Assembly: GCF_000294655.1 (NCBI RefSeq)
Contig: NZ_CAHP01000047.1
Coordinates: 84,523-128,162 of the forward strand
DNA: 43,640 bases
Origin: Magnetospirillum molischianum DSM 120
GTDB taxonomy: Bacteria > Pseudomonadota > Alphaproteobacteria > Rhodospirillales > Magnetospirillaceae
Direction: 5' to 3'
Below are positions 15,061-29,449 of this stretch, piece after piece (within the stretch, counting starts at the first letter, position 1; each line of letters opens with the position of its first letter). The notes below the pieces were generated by a model that was not told the DNA's origin, searched no databases, and worked only from the letters and a program-made list of their open reading frames with translations. The position numbers and the translations under genes were made by a program.

Positions 15061-15729
15061 TTAGCGAGAACGATCCGCTGTGCGGGCGGCAAAGCGGTCG
15101 AGCAGGGTGCGAACCGAGGGCAGGATGCGGGCGACGATGACGTCGATTCCGGCCGCAGTAGGATGCAGTCCGTCGGGTTGGTTCAGCTCGGGCTTTCCCG
15201 CGACACCATCGAGATAAAAGGGATAGAACACGACGCCATGAGCTTTGGCGAGGCGGGGGAACACGGCGTTGAAAGCTGTCTCGAAATCGCGGCCGTAATT
15301 GGGGGGGGCCAGCATTCCTGCCAGCAAAACCCCAATTCCGGCTTTGTTCATCCGGGTCAGGATCGCGTCGAGATTCGCCTCGGTCAGTTTGGGATCGATC
15401 CCGCGCAGCCCGTCATTGGCACCCAGTTCAATGATCGCCAGATCGGGCTTTTCCGCGAGAGCCCAGTCCAGCCGGGCCAGACCTCCGGCGGTGGTGTCAC
15501 CCGAAATCCCGGCATTGATCAGCCGGACATCCCGCCCTTCGGCGCGCAACGCCCGCTCCAACCGTACCGGCATTGCTGCATCGGCGGGCAGGCCATAGCC
15601 CGCGGTGAGCGAATCGCCGAATGCGACGATTCGCACCGGAGCCGACGCGGCAGCCCGTGCCGGGGAGGTTACAATCCCAGCAAACACGGTGGAGAGGGTT
15701 CCCAACAGCACATTGCGTCGCGTCGCCAT
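15061..15729 (-). CDS. tesA: Secreted SGNH/GDSL esterase (TesA-like arylesterase)
   Basis: 222-residue exported hydrolase of the TesA/arylesterase group, acting on thioesters, aryl esters or lysophospholipids in the periplasm. A signal peptide ([18 protein letters not shown], cleavage near PARA-AAS) begins with a twin Arg, so Tat export is possible. SGNH blocks are present: GDSLTAGYG with catalytic Ser40, [20 protein letters not shown] and the Asp/His pair in [11 protein letters not shown]. The ATG at 15729 is preferred over the frame start at 15816 because the signal peptide starts there and AGGAG lies upstream. It is followed, after a 175-base gap with nothing obvious, by guaA in the same direction. 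Confidence 0.88.
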   Translation of the reverse strand: MATRRNVLLGTLSTVFAGIVTSPARAAASAPVRIVAFGDSLTAGYGLPADAAMPVRLERALRAEGRDVRLINAGISGDTTAGGLARLDWALAEKPDLAIIELGANDGLRGIDPKLTEANLDAILTRMNKAGIGVLLAGMLAPPNYGRDFETAFNAVFPRLAKAHGVVFYPFYLDGVAGKPELNQPDGLHPTAAGIDVIVARILPSVRTLLDRFAARTADRSR

Positions 15730-15796
15730 CCTTCGTCTCCTGCTTCGAACGGTTCCTGATGATCCGACGAAACGCAGACGAAGGGAAGGCGGGCCG

Positions 15797-16036
15797 TTAT
15801 TTCTTGTGCGAACCACCGTTATCGGCGGTCAAGCCGCCGATCGCGGCACCCGCCGCGCCGCCCAGCAGAGCGGCACCCAGTACAGGTCCGCCAGCGACAT
15901 ACGCGATACCGCCGCCGGCAGCCGCACCGATGGCGCCGCCTGACAAGGCGCGTTGTTCCCACCGTTTCATGTCGGAACAACCGGTGACACCGATCAGGAT
16001 CAAGGTTGTGGCGAGGACGATGGCAATTGGTCTCAT
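15797..16036 (-). CDS. Small glycine-zipper lipoprotein
   Basis: 79-residue predicted lipoprotein. The signal MRPIAIVLATTLILIGVTGC has a lipobox VTGC with Cys20. The mature part is dominated by a glycine zipper, GGAIGAAAGGGIAYVAGG and LGGAAGAAIGGL, as in OsmB/SlyB/YMGG-type envelope proteins, and ends in a hydrophilic GGSHKK tail. Such proteins insert into or span the outer membrane, often in stress responses; the exact role is unknown. It is upstream of the esterase gene on the same strand with a 67-base gap. Confidence 0.8.
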   Translation of the reverse strand: MRPIAIVLATTLILIGVTGCSDMKRWEQRALSGGAIGAAAGGGIAYVAGGPVLGAALLGGAAGAAIGGLTADNGGSHKK

Positions 16037-16144
16037 CGGGGGGCCTCTTCGATCTGGAGGGGACCGAAGACAATGTGACGCCAGGATCGTGGCGAATCTG
16101 TGATCGCGATCACCCTCTCCAGTGATCCGGGCACCGAATACGAA

Positions 16145-16176
16145 AAAAGCCCCGGCGGTGTTCCGCCGGGGCTTTT
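16145..16176 (-). terminator. ilvC rho-independent terminator
   Basis: AAAAGCCCCGGCGG (16145-16158) / CCGCCGGGGCTTTT (16163-16176), a perfect 14-bp stem with a 4-base loop. On the minus strand it ends in TTTTTT, 28 bases after the ilvC stop. Confidence 0.92.
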
Positions 16177-16204
16177 CCGAACACGATCCGAATAAACGGA
16201 TAGC

Positions 16205-19741
<3,537 letters not shown>

Positions 19742-19759
19742 CCACGGAGACTTTTTACG

Positions 19760-20659
19760 ATGCCCCCCGCCTTTCCCGAGATCTGGCGCTTGCGCCTGAC
19801 CGTCACCCCCGAGACTCTGGCACCGTTCGAAGCGGTGTTCGACCTCTATGCCGAAGCGGTGACGATGTTTATGGAAGACCGCACCGGCATGTCCGACGGC
19901 GATTGCCTGTGGTTCCTCGAAGGCTTCTCCCGCACGCCGCCCGACCGTGCGGTTGTGATCGCCGGGTTGTCGGCTGTCGCTGCCGCCAACGGAATCGATG
20001 TGCCGCCGCTTGAGATCGAGCGAGTGCCCGGCATCGATTGGGTGCTGGCCAATTTGCGCGACTTCCCGCCGATTTCCGCCGGACGGTTCTTCGTTCACGG
20101 TTCGCACTGGCGCGGCAAACCGCCACAAGGCTCGGTCGCGATCGAAATCGATGCCGGGACCGCCTTTGGCTCGGGCGAACACGCGACGACGCGGGGCTGT
20201 CTGCTGGCCCTCGACATGCTGGTCCGCCGCCGCCGCCGTTTGCGGGTGCTCGATCTGGGCGCAGGGTCGGGGATTCTCGGGATCGCCGCCGCCAAGGTAT
20301 GGGCGCCGAAGGTGCTGTGCACCGATATCGATCCGCCCGCCGTTCGGGTGATGGCCGCCAATGCCGACAACAACCACGTCGGTGCGCGGGTCCGCGCTTG
20401 TGTCAGCGATGGGTATCGCAATCCCCTGGTTGCCCGTGGTGCGCCTTACGATCTGGTGTTCTCGAACATCTTGGCTCGGCCGTTATGCCGGTTTGCCCCC
20501 GATCTTGCCGCCCATCTGGCTCCGAACGGGTTGGCGGTTCTGTCTGGCCTGCTGGAGCGTCAGGAACGCCGCGTGATGGCGTGCCATGAGGCACAGGGGT
20601 TGCGGCTGAAGAAACGTATCCTCGTCGATGGCTGGGCGACGTTGGTGATTGGACGGTAA
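19760..20659 (+). CDS. prmA: Ribosomal protein L11 methyltransferase
   Basis: 299-residue SAM-dependent methyltransferase that trimethylates ribosomal protein L11. The family-specific block EIDAGTAFGSGEHATTRGCL (about 133-152) precedes the SAM site VLDLGAGSGILGIAAAK (about 163-179), TDIDPPAV and the catalytic-loop motif VFSNILARPL (about 233-242). Length matches PrmA. The N-terminal substrate-recognition domain is divergent, as usual in alphaproteobacteria. It is probably cotranscribed with uvrD, whose stop is 18 bases upstream, with GGAG at 19744-19747 as ribosome-binding site. Confidence 0.93.
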   Translation: MPPAFPEIWRLRLTVTPETLAPFEAVFDLYAEAVTMFMEDRTGMSDGDCLWFLEGFSRTPPDRAVVIAGLSAVAAANGIDVPPLEIERVPGIDWVLANLRDFPPISAGRFFVHGSHWRGKPPQGSVAIEIDAGTAFGSGEHATTRGCLLALDMLVRRRRRLRVLDLGAGSGILGIAAAKVWAPKVLCTDIDPPAVRVMAANADNNHVGARVRACVSDGYRNPLVARGAPYDLVFSNILARPLCRFAPDLAAHLAPNGLAVLSGLLERQERRVMACHEAQGLRLKKRILVDGWATLVIGR

Positions 20660-20676
20660 GACCGGGTTCTCCGGTT

Positions 20677-20700
20677 CCCCTCTTCCAGATGGAAGAGGGG
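20677..20700. terminator. Hairpin between convergent prmA and MCP genes
   Basis: CCCCTCTTCC (20677-20686) / GGAAGAGGGG (20691-20700), perfect 10-bp stem with AGAT loop, lying between two converging stop codons. No U tract on either side. Confidence 0.6.
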
Positions 20701-20718
20701 AGGGGGGGCCGCATCTCG

Positions 20719-22401
20719 CTATGCGCGGATTCCGGCCAGGAAGTCATCGACCTCGCGGGCCAGGGTCGCTGAATTGGTGGCCAGAGCCGACACCGCTTGC
20801 AACAGATCCTCGGACCCGGAATGGACCTGTTCGACGATGCCGCCCATCATTCCGACCGTGCTGGTGACTTCGCTGGTTCCCGTGGCGGCCTGTTGGATGC
20901 TGCGGGCGATTTCGGCCGTTGCCGCCGATTGCTCCTCGACCGCCGAGGCAATCCCGGACGAGATCCCGTTGATGTCCTCGATCACCTCGGCGATGGCTCC
21001 GATGGCGCCAACCACATCGTCGGTGGCTCCCTGAACCGCTCCGATCTGGGTTGAAATTTCCTCGGTGGCCCGTGCGGTCTGGTTGGCGAGGTGCTTGACC
21101 TCGTTGGCGACGACGGCGAAGCCTTTTCCGGCCTCTCCAGCGCGGGCGGCCTCGATCGTGGCGTTAAGAGCAAGCAAGTTGGTCTGGGCCGCGATGTCGG
21201 TGATCAGGTTGATCACGGTGCCGATCCGGCGAGCGGATTCGGATAATTGCTTCACCATAGAATCGACCCGTTGCGCATCCTCGACCGCCTTGCGCGAGAT
21301 CGACGAGGATTTTTGGACCTGACTGGCAATCTCGCCGATTGAAGCGGACAATTGCTCGGCAGCCGCCGCGACCGTTTCGACATTGCTGGAGGTCATTGCG
21401 GCGGAGCTGGCCAGATCGGAGGCCCGGCCATCGGCCTCGTTTGAGGCGCTTGCCAAGGTTTGCGAGATGTCGTGCAGATGCCGCGCCGCCTGATTCACGG
21501 TGTTGACGACGCCTTTGACTCCTCGTTCGAAACGGTCGGCGGTCGCGGACAATTCAGCCCGGCGCTCGTTTTCAGCCCGCTCTTTCGCGTCCTCTTGTTC
21601 GGCCTGGAGCCGGTCGGCGCGGATCAGCCCATCCTTGAAGACCCGGACAGAGCGGATCAGGGCGCCGATTTCGTCGGCGCGTTCGTGCCGATCGATTTCG
21701 ACAGTCCGGTCGCCTGCGGCAAGAGCCTCGGTCACCTTGGTCAGGCGGCCGAGTGGAACCAGGACCGCTTTGGCGATCAGCCAAGCCAGCAGCGAGAACG
21801 CCACGATCACCGCGACATAAACAAACGCCCCCAGGGTGAACGTATCGGATAAGGCGTATTCTTCCGCTTTGAACCCGGTTACGACCTCGCCTTCCAGGGT
21901 CCGATCGAGAACTTCAAGCGCGGCGAGCACCCTTGACCCACTGTTATCGATCTCATCGTCCAGGTGGGCGAAGACTGCTTCATCGGCGCGGCTGCGGATC
22001 GCGCGGGGCAATTCCTCGACCGTCAGAGTACGCAGACGGGCGACATCGGTGGTCAGGGTGGCGGCGGCGGCGCGTTCTTCGGGGGTATCGAGGACCTTTT
22101 CGGCAGATTTGGTGGCTTCGGCTAACTTGCGGGCGGATTCGGTCAGAGTAGCAAGGCGCTGCGGCGAGACTTCTCCCTCGTTCCGATCGACGATTGCGTC
22201 CATCGCCGCCAAATTCAGGGTCAAGAGATCAATCCGAGCCTGGGTCAGCAACGAGCCATCGGCGAATTTGTGTTCGAGCTCGATCCGGGCATGGTCGACG
22301 GTATGGTTGGTGTAGAAAATGATCCCACCGAGGGCGGTCAGACCTATGCACCCCAGTCCCCACAAGACGATGAAACGCATTCGGATCGTCATGTGCATCA
22401 T
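20719..22401 (-). CDS. Methyl-accepting chemotaxis protein
   Basis: 560-residue inner-membrane chemoreceptor that signals to CheA/CheW. TM1 is at about 10-29, a helical four-helix-bundle-like periplasmic domain of about 155 residues follows, TM2 is at about 190-212, then a HAMP domain ([20 protein letters not shown]) and the cytoplasmic coiled-coil signalling domain. The conserved hairpin tip [20 protein letters not shown] and [15 protein letters not shown] (about 400-440) is intact. There is no C-terminal receptor pentapeptide; it ends DDFLAGIRA. The start at 22401 has GGAGG six bases upstream; two further ATGs follow within 10 bases. The ligand is unknown. It is divergent from the porin gene, with 177 bases between. 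Confidence 0.95.
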   Translation of the reverse strand: MMHMTIRMRFIVLWGLGCIGLTALGGIIFYTNHTVDHARIELEHKFADGSLLTQARIDLLTLNLAAMDAIVDRNEGEVSPQRLATLTESARKLAEATKSAEKVLDTPEERAAAATLTTDVARLRTLTVEELPRAIRSRADEAVFAHLDDEIDNSGSRVLAALEVLDRTLEGEVVTGFKAEEYALSDTFTLGAFVYVAVIVAFSLLAWLIAKAVLVPLGRLTKVTEALAAGDRTVEIDRHERADEIGALIRSVRVFKDGLIRADRLQAEQEDAKERAENERRAELSATADRFERGVKGVVNTVNQAARHLHDISQTLASASNEADGRASDLASSAAMTSSNVETVAAAAEQLSASIGEIASQVQKSSSISRKAVEDAQRVDSMVKQLSESARRIGTVINLITDIAAQTNLLALNATIEAARAGEAGKGFAVVANEVKHLANQTARATEEISTQIGAVQGATDDVVGAIGAIAEVIEDINGISSGIASAVEEQSAATAEIARSIQQAATGTSEVTSTVGMMGGIVEQVHSGSEDLLQAVSALATNSATLAREVDDFLAGIRA

Positions 22402-22578
22402 CCGGTTCCTCCCCGCTTGCCGGGGATAAACCGCCGGCCGTGTTGATTTTGGAATATGGGATGCGTTGCGATGCTCGCTGTATTTTTACCCCTTCCTATG
22501 CATAAGGCATATATTAATCGCGGTATGGCCCTTATTTTGTTGCGGCCTTGAACAGGCGTTTGTTACAGAAGGCTGTGA

Positions 22579-24048
22579 GTGAGAACGGATATCATTCGCG
22601 ATCAATCGGGCGAGGAGCTGATGCAACAACACAATGGAACGGGTCCGGCGGCGACGGACAAGGAGCGCCCCGGTAAGACCGGCGTTCGCGCTCTACTGGG
22701 GCTTGCTGCGGTAATGGGCGGCTTGGCGACGACTCCGGCCATGGCTCAGGAAGAGGGAGGCGCGGGTTTTTGGGGACGCGACACTCTGACTGGCGATTGG
22801 GGCGGTGTGCGCTCCAACCTGGAGGAAAAGGGCATCACGGTGTCCGCGACCTATACCGGCGAGGCATTGGGCAATGTCAGCGGCGGTCTTCGGCAGCGCG
22901 CTGTGGCCTCGGGCTTGCTTCAGGCCGATGTCGAAGCCGACTTGGAAAAGGCGGTCGGCTGGCAGGGTGGCCTGTTCCATTTCACCGGCCTTTACACGCA
23001 TGGCCGGTCGCTCAGCGCTAATTTCCTGCAAAACTGGATTCCGTCCAGAGATATCGAGACCGCACCCAATACCCGCCTTTTTGCGCTTTGGTTGCAGCAG
23101 AGCTTCTTCGACGACATGGTGTCGTTGAAGGCTGGTGTCGTGCCGATGCAGGAAGAATTCTTCAATTCCGAATATGCGGCCAACCTGATCGGTAGTCCGT
23201 TTGGATGGCCCGGCTCCTTCGCTCTTAACTATCCGGGTGGTGGCGGTTATCCGCTTTCCGGCCCCGGCACACGTGTGAAAGTGAAGCCGACCGAAAACTT
23301 GGCGATTCTGGCGGCGGTGTTCAGCGGCGATACCGCTCCCGGCGCGGCGGATTCCCGTTCCGATGACCCCGCCCGGCGTAATTCGAGTGGTACCGATTTC
23401 TCGTTGGAAGCGCCGACGTGGTTCGGTGAGGTCCAATACGGGATCAATCAGGAGAAGGACGCCAAGGCTCTTCCCACGATGATCAAGGTCGGCGGCTGGT
23501 ACCACAATCACAGCTATAACGATCTGCGCTATGCCGAGAATGGGGAATCGCTGGCGTTTATGCCCGATGGAACCCCGGCCCAGCGCCATCGCGGCAATTG
23601 GGCTGCCTATGCGATCCTCGATCAGATGCTGTGGCGTCGCCCCGGTGATACCGGTGGCGGTCTGGGCTTCTTCGTTCGTGGCACTGTGATGCCCGACGAT
23701 CGCAATCAGGCTCCTTACTACGTCGATACCGGCTTGGTTCTGAAGGGTACCTTCGAGGGGCGTGACGACGACGTTGCCGCGATCGGCTTCGCGTATGCCG
23801 GGGCCAGCGATCGCCTCGCCAGCCTGGACGGTGATCTCCGCGCCGCAGGGCGCAGCACCGCCAAGGATCACGATTACGAAACGATGCTGGAAGTCAGCTA
23901 TCGCTACAAGGTCACCCCGTGGTGGACCCTGGTCCCGGATGCTCAGTACATCATGCATCCCGGCGGAAGCCGCGATCACGTCGATTCCAACAACGAGACG
24001 ATCAAGGATGCCGTCATCCTTGGTCTGCGCACGGTGTTCACGCTGTAA
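22579..24048 (+). CDS. OprB-family carbohydrate-selective porin
   Basis: 489-residue outer-membrane beta-barrel of the OprB family, which passes sugars and similar small solutes. Signal-peptide hydrophobic core ALLGLAAVMGGLATT ends at AMA-QEE (about residue 57). The mature N terminus has the OprB signature RDTLTGDWGGVRSNLEEKGI (about 67-86) and the chain ends in VILGLRTVFTL with the C-terminal aromatic/hydrophobic pattern of outer-membrane porins. Two starts are possible: GTG at 22579, with AGAAGG 6 bases upstream (used here), or ATG at 22621, which gives a shorter and more usual signal peptide. Monocistronic, ending in a strong terminator. Confidence 0.9.
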   Translation: MRTDIIRDQSGEELMQQHNGTGPAATDKERPGKTGVRALLGLAAVMGGLATTPAMAQEEGGAGFWGRDTLTGDWGGVRSNLEEKGITVSATYTGEALGNVSGGLRQRAVASGLLQADVEADLEKAVGWQGGLFHFTGLYTHGRSLSANFLQNWIPSRDIETAPNTRLFALWLQQSFFDDMVSLKAGVVPMQEEFFNSEYAANLIGSPFGWPGSFALNYPGGGGYPLSGPGTRVKVKPTENLAILAAVFSGDTAPGAADSRSDDPARRNSSGTDFSLEAPTWFGEVQYGINQEKDAKALPTMIKVGGWYHNHSYNDLRYAENGESLAFMPDGTPAQRHRGNWAAYAILDQMLWRRPGDTGGGLGFFVRGTVMPDDRNQAPYYVDTGLVLKGTFEGRDDDVAAIGFAYAGASDRLASLDGDLRAAGRSTAKDHDYETMLEVSYRYKVTPWWTLVPDAQYIMHPGGSRDHVDSNNETIKDAVILGLRTVFTL

Positions 24049-24076
24049 GCAAAAGCGCGTTTGGTGGCGCGTGACG

Positions 24077-24120
24077 ACAGGGCGTCTGGAGTAAGTCCTC
24101 CAGACGCCCTGTTTTCGTTT
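24077..24120 (+). terminator. Terminator of the porin gene
   Basis: ACAGGGCGTCTGGAG (24077-24091) / CTCCAGACGCCCTGT (24098-24112), a perfect 15-bp stem with a 6-base loop, followed by TTTCGTTT. Confidence 0.92.
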
Positions 24121-24135
24121 AAGGCAAGGCGCGTT

Positions 24136-24885
24136 CTATTCGCGGTAGTGAGAGACCATCCGCCCGGCCCAGCCCAGCAGCAGAGCGGCGAATAGAGCCA
24201 GAAGCCCGAGGGCGGTCAGGGCCGCCTCGTTGAAGCCGTCTTGTCGCAGCGCGATGTTGGCGTGGGTAAGCGGCAGCAGGCGCAACGGGGCGGACAGCCA
24301 GGAGGGCAGGCTGGCCAGTGGAAAGAATGTGCCGCAGAAAAATCCCATCGGGGTGATCAGAAAGTTGGTGTAGGTGGTGTGCTCTTCGGTGCTGCGGGTC
24401 TTCAGTCCGATCACCAGCCCCAGAGCCGCGAACAACGCAGTTTCGAGCAGGAGAGCGAGCGGGATGACGCCGGTCGGATCGGGCCGCCAACCGGCGGCCA
24501 GCCCAACCAGCCCGACCAGAGTCGCGGCGAACAATCCTCGCGCCATTCCGGCGGCGACGGTGCCAGCGACCACGGCCAGCGGTGAGACCGGCGCCAGCAT
24601 GATGATTTGCCAGGTGCGGTGATAAAAGCGGGCGATGTTGATACCGCTGGCGACCCAGGTGAAGGCGTTGTGCATCGCCGCCATCCCCATCAGTCCCGGC
24701 ACCAGAAAGGTCAGGTAATCGCCGCCATCGATCCGGACCTGCCGCCCCAATCCCAGTCCGAACACGACCAGATACATCAGCGGCGTTACCAGCGCCGAGA
24801 CGACGAAAGTCGGTCGGGCCAGCTTGGCGCGGTAGAGCTGCATCTCGCGCCAAAAGATCGGACCGGCCCCGGAGAGCGGAGTCAT
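24136..24885 (-). CDS. ABC-2 type transporter permease
   Basis: 249-residue membrane protein with six hydrophobic segments, of the ABC-2 (NodJ/DrrB-like) permease family. Seen: FWREMQLYRAKLARPTFVVS before TM1, TPLMYLVVFGLGLG, FLVPGLMGMAAMHNAF, and the conserved late block PMGFFCGTFFPLASLP followed by PLTHANIALR. Such permeases export drugs, lipids or polysaccharide, or supply haem in some organisms. ATG at 24885 overlaps the stop of the ATPase gene (ATGA), so the two are translationally coupled and form one exporter. The substrate is unknown. Confidence 0.9.
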   Translation of the reverse strand: MTPLSGAGPIFWREMQLYRAKLARPTFVVSALVTPLMYLVVFGLGLGRQVRIDGGDYLTFLVPGLMGMAAMHNAFTWVASGINIARFYHRTWQIIMLAPVSPLAVVAGTVAAGMARGLFAATLVGLVGLAAGWRPDPTGVIPLALLLETALFAALGLVIGLKTRSTEEHTTYTNFLITPMGFFCGTFFPLASLPSWLSAPLRLLPLTHANIALRQDGFNEAALTALGLLALFAALLLGWAGRMVSHYRE

Positions 24886-25601
24886 GCCGGGTCTCCCGTC
24901 GTCAACGCCACCACCACGTCTTCCAATCGTTCGGCACCGAAGCGGGCGGTCAAATCGGCCGGGGTGCCGCTTGCGACCAGCTTGCCCCGATTGATGATGC
25001 CGACCCGGCCGCACAGCCGCTCGGCCTCTTCGACGTAATGCGTGGTCAGGATCACGGTGCAGCCCTGGTCGCGGATGTCTCGGATCAGCGTCCACAAATC
25101 GCGGCGGATGGCGGGGTCCAATCCGGTGGTCGGCTCATCCAGCAGCAGCACGCGCGGCTGGGTCAGCAGAGCGCGACCGATCACCAATCGCCGCCGCATT
25201 CCTCCCGACAGGCCGTTGACCGGGGTGTCGGCGCGCTCGGTCAGCCCCAACCGCACCAGCATCGCCGTCACGGTTTCCTCCACCGCATCGACCCGGTGCA
25301 GCCGGGCGTGAAAGGACAGGTTTTGACGCGGAGTCAGATCGCGGTCGAGGTTGTTTTCCTGAAACACCACCCCGATCAACCGTTTGACCTCGGCGGCGGC
25401 GGTGACGGTATCGTGTCCGCCTACTGATAACCGGCCCGAATCCGGGCTGGCCAGGGTCGCGAGCAGCCGCACCAGAGTGGTCTTGCCCGCGCCGTTGGGG
25501 CCGAGCAGGCCAAATGCCTCGCCTGCACCGATCGCGAGGTCGATTCCGTCCAGCGCGGGCAGGGCGCCATAGCGTTTCACTGCCGCCTCGACTCTGATCA
25601 T
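24882..25601 (-). CDS. ABC transporter ATP-binding protein (ABC-2 exporter)
   Basis: 239-residue ATPase paired with the downstream permease. Walker A LLGPNGAGKTTL (about 32-43), Q-loop VVFQENNLDRDLTPRQNL, signature GLSGGMRRRLVIGRALLTQP, Walker B VLLLDEPTTGLDP and the switch His in ILTTHYVEEAERL are all intact. The FQENNLDRDLT stretch and TTHYVEEAE are typical of the DrrA/NodI/CcmA-like export ATPases. The start MIRVEAAVKRYG at 25601 is the natural domain start. Divergent from leuA with 204 bases between. Confidence 0.93.
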   Translation of the reverse strand: MIRVEAAVKRYGALPALDGIDLAIGAGEAFGLLGPNGAGKTTLVRLLATLASPDSGRLSVGGHDTVTAAAEVKRLIGVVFQENNLDRDLTPRQNLSFHARLHRVDAVEETVTAMLVRLGLTERADTPVNGLSGGMRRRLVIGRALLTQPRVLLLDEPTTGLDPAIRRDLWTLIRDIRDQGCTVILTTHYVEEAERLCGRVGIINRGKLVASGTPADLTARFGAERLEDVVVALTTGDPA

Positions 25602-25805
25602 CCGTCCGCGACTCCCCTGTCTGTTCGACCGGAGCCAACTGGTAGGTCATGGGCCATCGTTCCGGCAATCGCAAAATGCGGTTTCGCCTTGCTTTGGCGG
25701 TCTATGATCTGTTGACAGGACGACGGAAAACGGACTTCCTTGTCGTCTGGCAACAGAACAATCGAGTTCTTGGCTGCCGGCGGACGAACAGGGTCAAACA
25801 AATAC

Positions 25806-27350
25806 ATGGATCGTAACCGAGTCATCATCTTCGACACGACGTTGCGTGATGGCGAGCAATCGCCCGGTGCGTCGATGAACCAGGATGAAAAACTGCGCAT
25901 CGCACTGGCCCTGGAAGATATGGGCGTCGATGTGATCGAAGCCGGTTTCCCCATCGCCTCGAACGGCGATTTCGTGGCGGTCGAGGCAATCGCTCGGGTT
26001 GTAAAGAACTCGGTGGTGTGCGGTCTGGCCCGTGCTACCCGCGGCGACATCGAGCGCTGCGCCGAGGCAATCCGTCCGGCGGCGCGCGGGCGAATCCATA
26101 CCTTCATTTCCACCAGTCCGCTGCATATGAAGTACAAGCTTCAGATGGAGCCGGAAACCGTGCTGGCGCGGGTGTCGGACTCGGTGGCCCTGGCGCGCAC
26201 TCTGACCGACGATGTTGAATGGTCTGCCGAAGATGGATCGCGGACCGAACCCGATTTTCTGTGTCGCTGTGTCGAGGCTGCGATCAAGGCCGGGGCAAAG
26301 ACGATCAACATCCCCGATACGGTGGGCTATTCCGTTCCCGACGAATATGCCGGCTTGATCGCGCTCCTGATCAACCGGGTGCCCAATATCGATCAGGCGA
26401 TCCTGTCGGTTCATTGCCATAACGATCTGGGGCTGGCGGTGGCCAACTCGCTGGCGGCGGTCGCTGCCGGTGCTCGTCAGATCGAATGCACGATTAACGG
26501 CTTGGGCGAACGCGCCGGGAATGCCGCGATGGAAGAAGTGGTGATGGCGTTGCGCACCCGCGCCGACCGTCTGCCCTATCAGACCGGCATTCGCACCGAG
26601 GCGATTACCCGGATTTCGCGGCTGGTTTCGACCATCACCGGATTTTCCGTCCAGCCCAACAAGGCAATCGTCGGTAAGAATGCCTTTGCGCACGAATCCG
26701 GTATTCATCAGGACGGGGTGCTGAAAAACGCCCAGACCTACGAGATCATGACGCCGGACTCGGTCGGGTTGGTCCGCTCCAGTCTGGTGATGGGCAAGCA
26801 TTCCGGTCGTGCCGCGTTCCGCGCCAAGTTGCGCGATCTCGGCTATGATTTGCCCGATGGCGCGGTCGAGGATGCCTTCGTCCGCTTCAAGGATCTCGCC
26901 GACCGCAAGAAGGATGTGTTCGACGAGGATATCGTCGCCCTGGTCGATGATGCGGTGGTGCGCGGCAACGACACGATTAAGTTTGTCTCGCTCGAAGTGC
27001 TGTGCGGCACCCGCCATCGCCCGCCCTCGGCCGAGTTGGAACTGACCGTCGATGGTGAACTCCGTCACGTCCGCGCCACCGGCGACGGCCCGGTCGATGC
27101 AACTTTCAACGCCATCAAGGCTTTGGTGCCGCACGATGCGCGGCTGCAATTGTATCAGGTCAGCGCCGTCACCCAGGGAACCGACGCCCAGGCCGAGGTT
27201 ACCGTGCGGCTGGAAGAAGATGGTAAAACTGTCAACGGTCAGGGTGCCGAAACGGATACTCTGGTCGCCTCGGCCCGTGCTTATGTCAATGCTTTGAACA
27301 AACTTGTGGTCAAGCGGCAAAAAACCGCCCCCGACACGCTCTTGGCATGA
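25806..27350 (+). CDS. leuA: 2-isopropylmalate synthase
   Basis: 514-residue enzyme condensing acetyl-CoA with 2-oxoisovalerate, the first committed step to leucine. The HMGL-type TIM barrel has IFDTTLRDGEQSPGASMNQD (8-27), with the catalytic Arg and metal Asp, metal ligands in VHCHNDLGLA (about 202-211) and the conserved NGLGERAGNAAMEE loop. The C-terminal regulatory LeuA domain (about 390-500) is present, so leucine feedback is expected. The ATG at 25806 (MDRNRVIIFD) is the conserved start; the frame is open slightly further upstream, to 25740. A perfect TTGACA at 25712 could be its -35, though no good -10 follows. I saw no Leu-rich leader peptide. Confidence 0.97.
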   Translation: MDRNRVIIFDTTLRDGEQSPGASMNQDEKLRIALALEDMGVDVIEAGFPIASNGDFVAVEAIARVVKNSVVCGLARATRGDIERCAEAIRPAARGRIHTFISTSPLHMKYKLQMEPETVLARVSDSVALARTLTDDVEWSAEDGSRTEPDFLCRCVEAAIKAGAKTINIPDTVGYSVPDEYAGLIALLINRVPNIDQAILSVHCHNDLGLAVANSLAAVAAGARQIECTINGLGERAGNAAMEEVVMALRTRADRLPYQTGIRTEAITRISRLVSTITGFSVQPNKAIVGKNAFAHESGIHQDGVLKNAQTYEIMTPDSVGLVRSSLVMGKHSGRAAFRAKLRDLGYDLPDGAVEDAFVRFKDLADRKKDVFDEDIVALVDDAVVRGNDTIKFVSLEVLCGTRHRPPSAELELTVDGELRHVRATGDGPVDATFNAIKALVPHDARLQLYQVSAVTQGTDAQAEVTVRLEEDGKTVNGQGAETDTLVASARAYVNALNKLVVKRQKTAPDTLLA

Positions 27351-27425
27351 TATAGCAGCGGCCATCAGGGACATATGAAACACCCGCGACACCGGGGGCA
27401 CGGGCCTCTCGGGGGCGCGACATGA

Positions 27426-28493
<1,068 letters not shown>

Positions 28494-28564
28494 GATTATC
28501 GGTGTAGGGTCTTTTGCTGCCGTTCAGGACCACGGCGGCAAGACTCTCGTCATGGAGGATTGAG

Positions 28565-29449
28565 GTGAAGCAGTCGAGTGCTGCAGGTCGTCTCGCGACG
28601 TTGAGGCTGCTTGCGCAACGCTTCGCCTTTTTGATGCTGGTTGTATCGGCTTTTGCCCTGATGATCCTGGGCAAAGCCGATATCGTTTTGGTCGAACAGA
28701 CTCGCGTTCTGGTCGTCGATGCTCTGGCTCCGATGCTGGAAGCGATGGCCCGTCCGGCGGCGACGGTGGCCCGTGTTACCGCAGGCGTGCACGAACTGGC
28801 CAATCTGCGGGCCGAAAACGCCCGTCTGCGCGAGGAAAACGCCCGGTTGATGCGCTGGCAGACCGTGGCGCGGCGGCTGGAGACCGAGACGATGGTGCTC
28901 CACCAGCAACTCAACGTCGTTCCCGACCCCGATCCCGCCTTCGTTACCGCCCGTGTGATCGGCGATCTTGGTTCGGCTTTCGGTCATTCGATGCTGCTGG
29001 CCGCAGGTTCGCGCGATGGTGTGCGCAAGGGGCAGGCGGTGATGTCGGGCGAAGCCCTGGTCGGTCATATCGCCGAGGTGGGGCAGCGCTCTTCGCGGTT
29101 GCTGCTGATCACCGACATCAATGCCCGAATCCCGGTGGTGATCGAATCGACCCGGACCCGCGCCATTCTGACCGGCGACAATTCGGCGCGTCCCCGACTC
29201 AATTACATTGTCGGCAATCCCGCGATCAGTGTCGGCGACCGGGTGGTGACCTCCTCCTCCGGTGCGGCATTCCCGCCAGGGCTTCCGGTCGGCGTGGTGG
29301 TTTCGGTCGGCGAGGGCGGGATCCGGCTTGAGCCGTTCGCTCGCCGTCACCAACTAGAATTCGTCAGCATCGTCGATTACGGCTTGGGCGGCATCCTGCC
29401 GTTCGAACGCTCGCCCCCCGATCGCCGTCGGCGGGGGAGGGAGGAGTGA
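28565..29449 (+). CDS. mreC: Rod shape-determining protein MreC
   Basis: 294-residue inner-membrane protein with a short cytoplasmic N terminus, one membrane helix (about 20-42), a periplasmic coiled coil (about 75-115: heptad-like LANLRAENARLREENARL) and a C-terminal double beta-barrel domain (about 120-280: RVIGDLGSAFGHSMLLAAGS, GLPVGVVVSV). MreC links MreB to PBP2. I choose the GTG at 28565, with GGAGG six bases upstream, over a TTG at 28514 that has no site ahead. The tail after residue 280 is Arg/Pro-rich. The stop overlaps the mreD start. Confidence 0.95.
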   Translation: MKQSSAAGRLATLRLLAQRFAFLMLVVSAFALMILGKADIVLVEQTRVLVVDALAPMLEAMARPAATVARVTAGVHELANLRAENARLREENARLMRWQTVARRLETETMVLHQQLNVVPDPDPAFVTARVIGDLGSAFGHSMLLAAGSRDGVRKGQAVMSGEALVGHIAEVGQRSSRLLLITDINARIPVVIESTRTRAILTGDNSARPRLNYIVGNPAISVGDRVVTSSSGAAFPPGLPVGVVVSVGEGGIRLEPFARRHQLEFVSIVDYGLGGILPFERSPPDRRRRGREE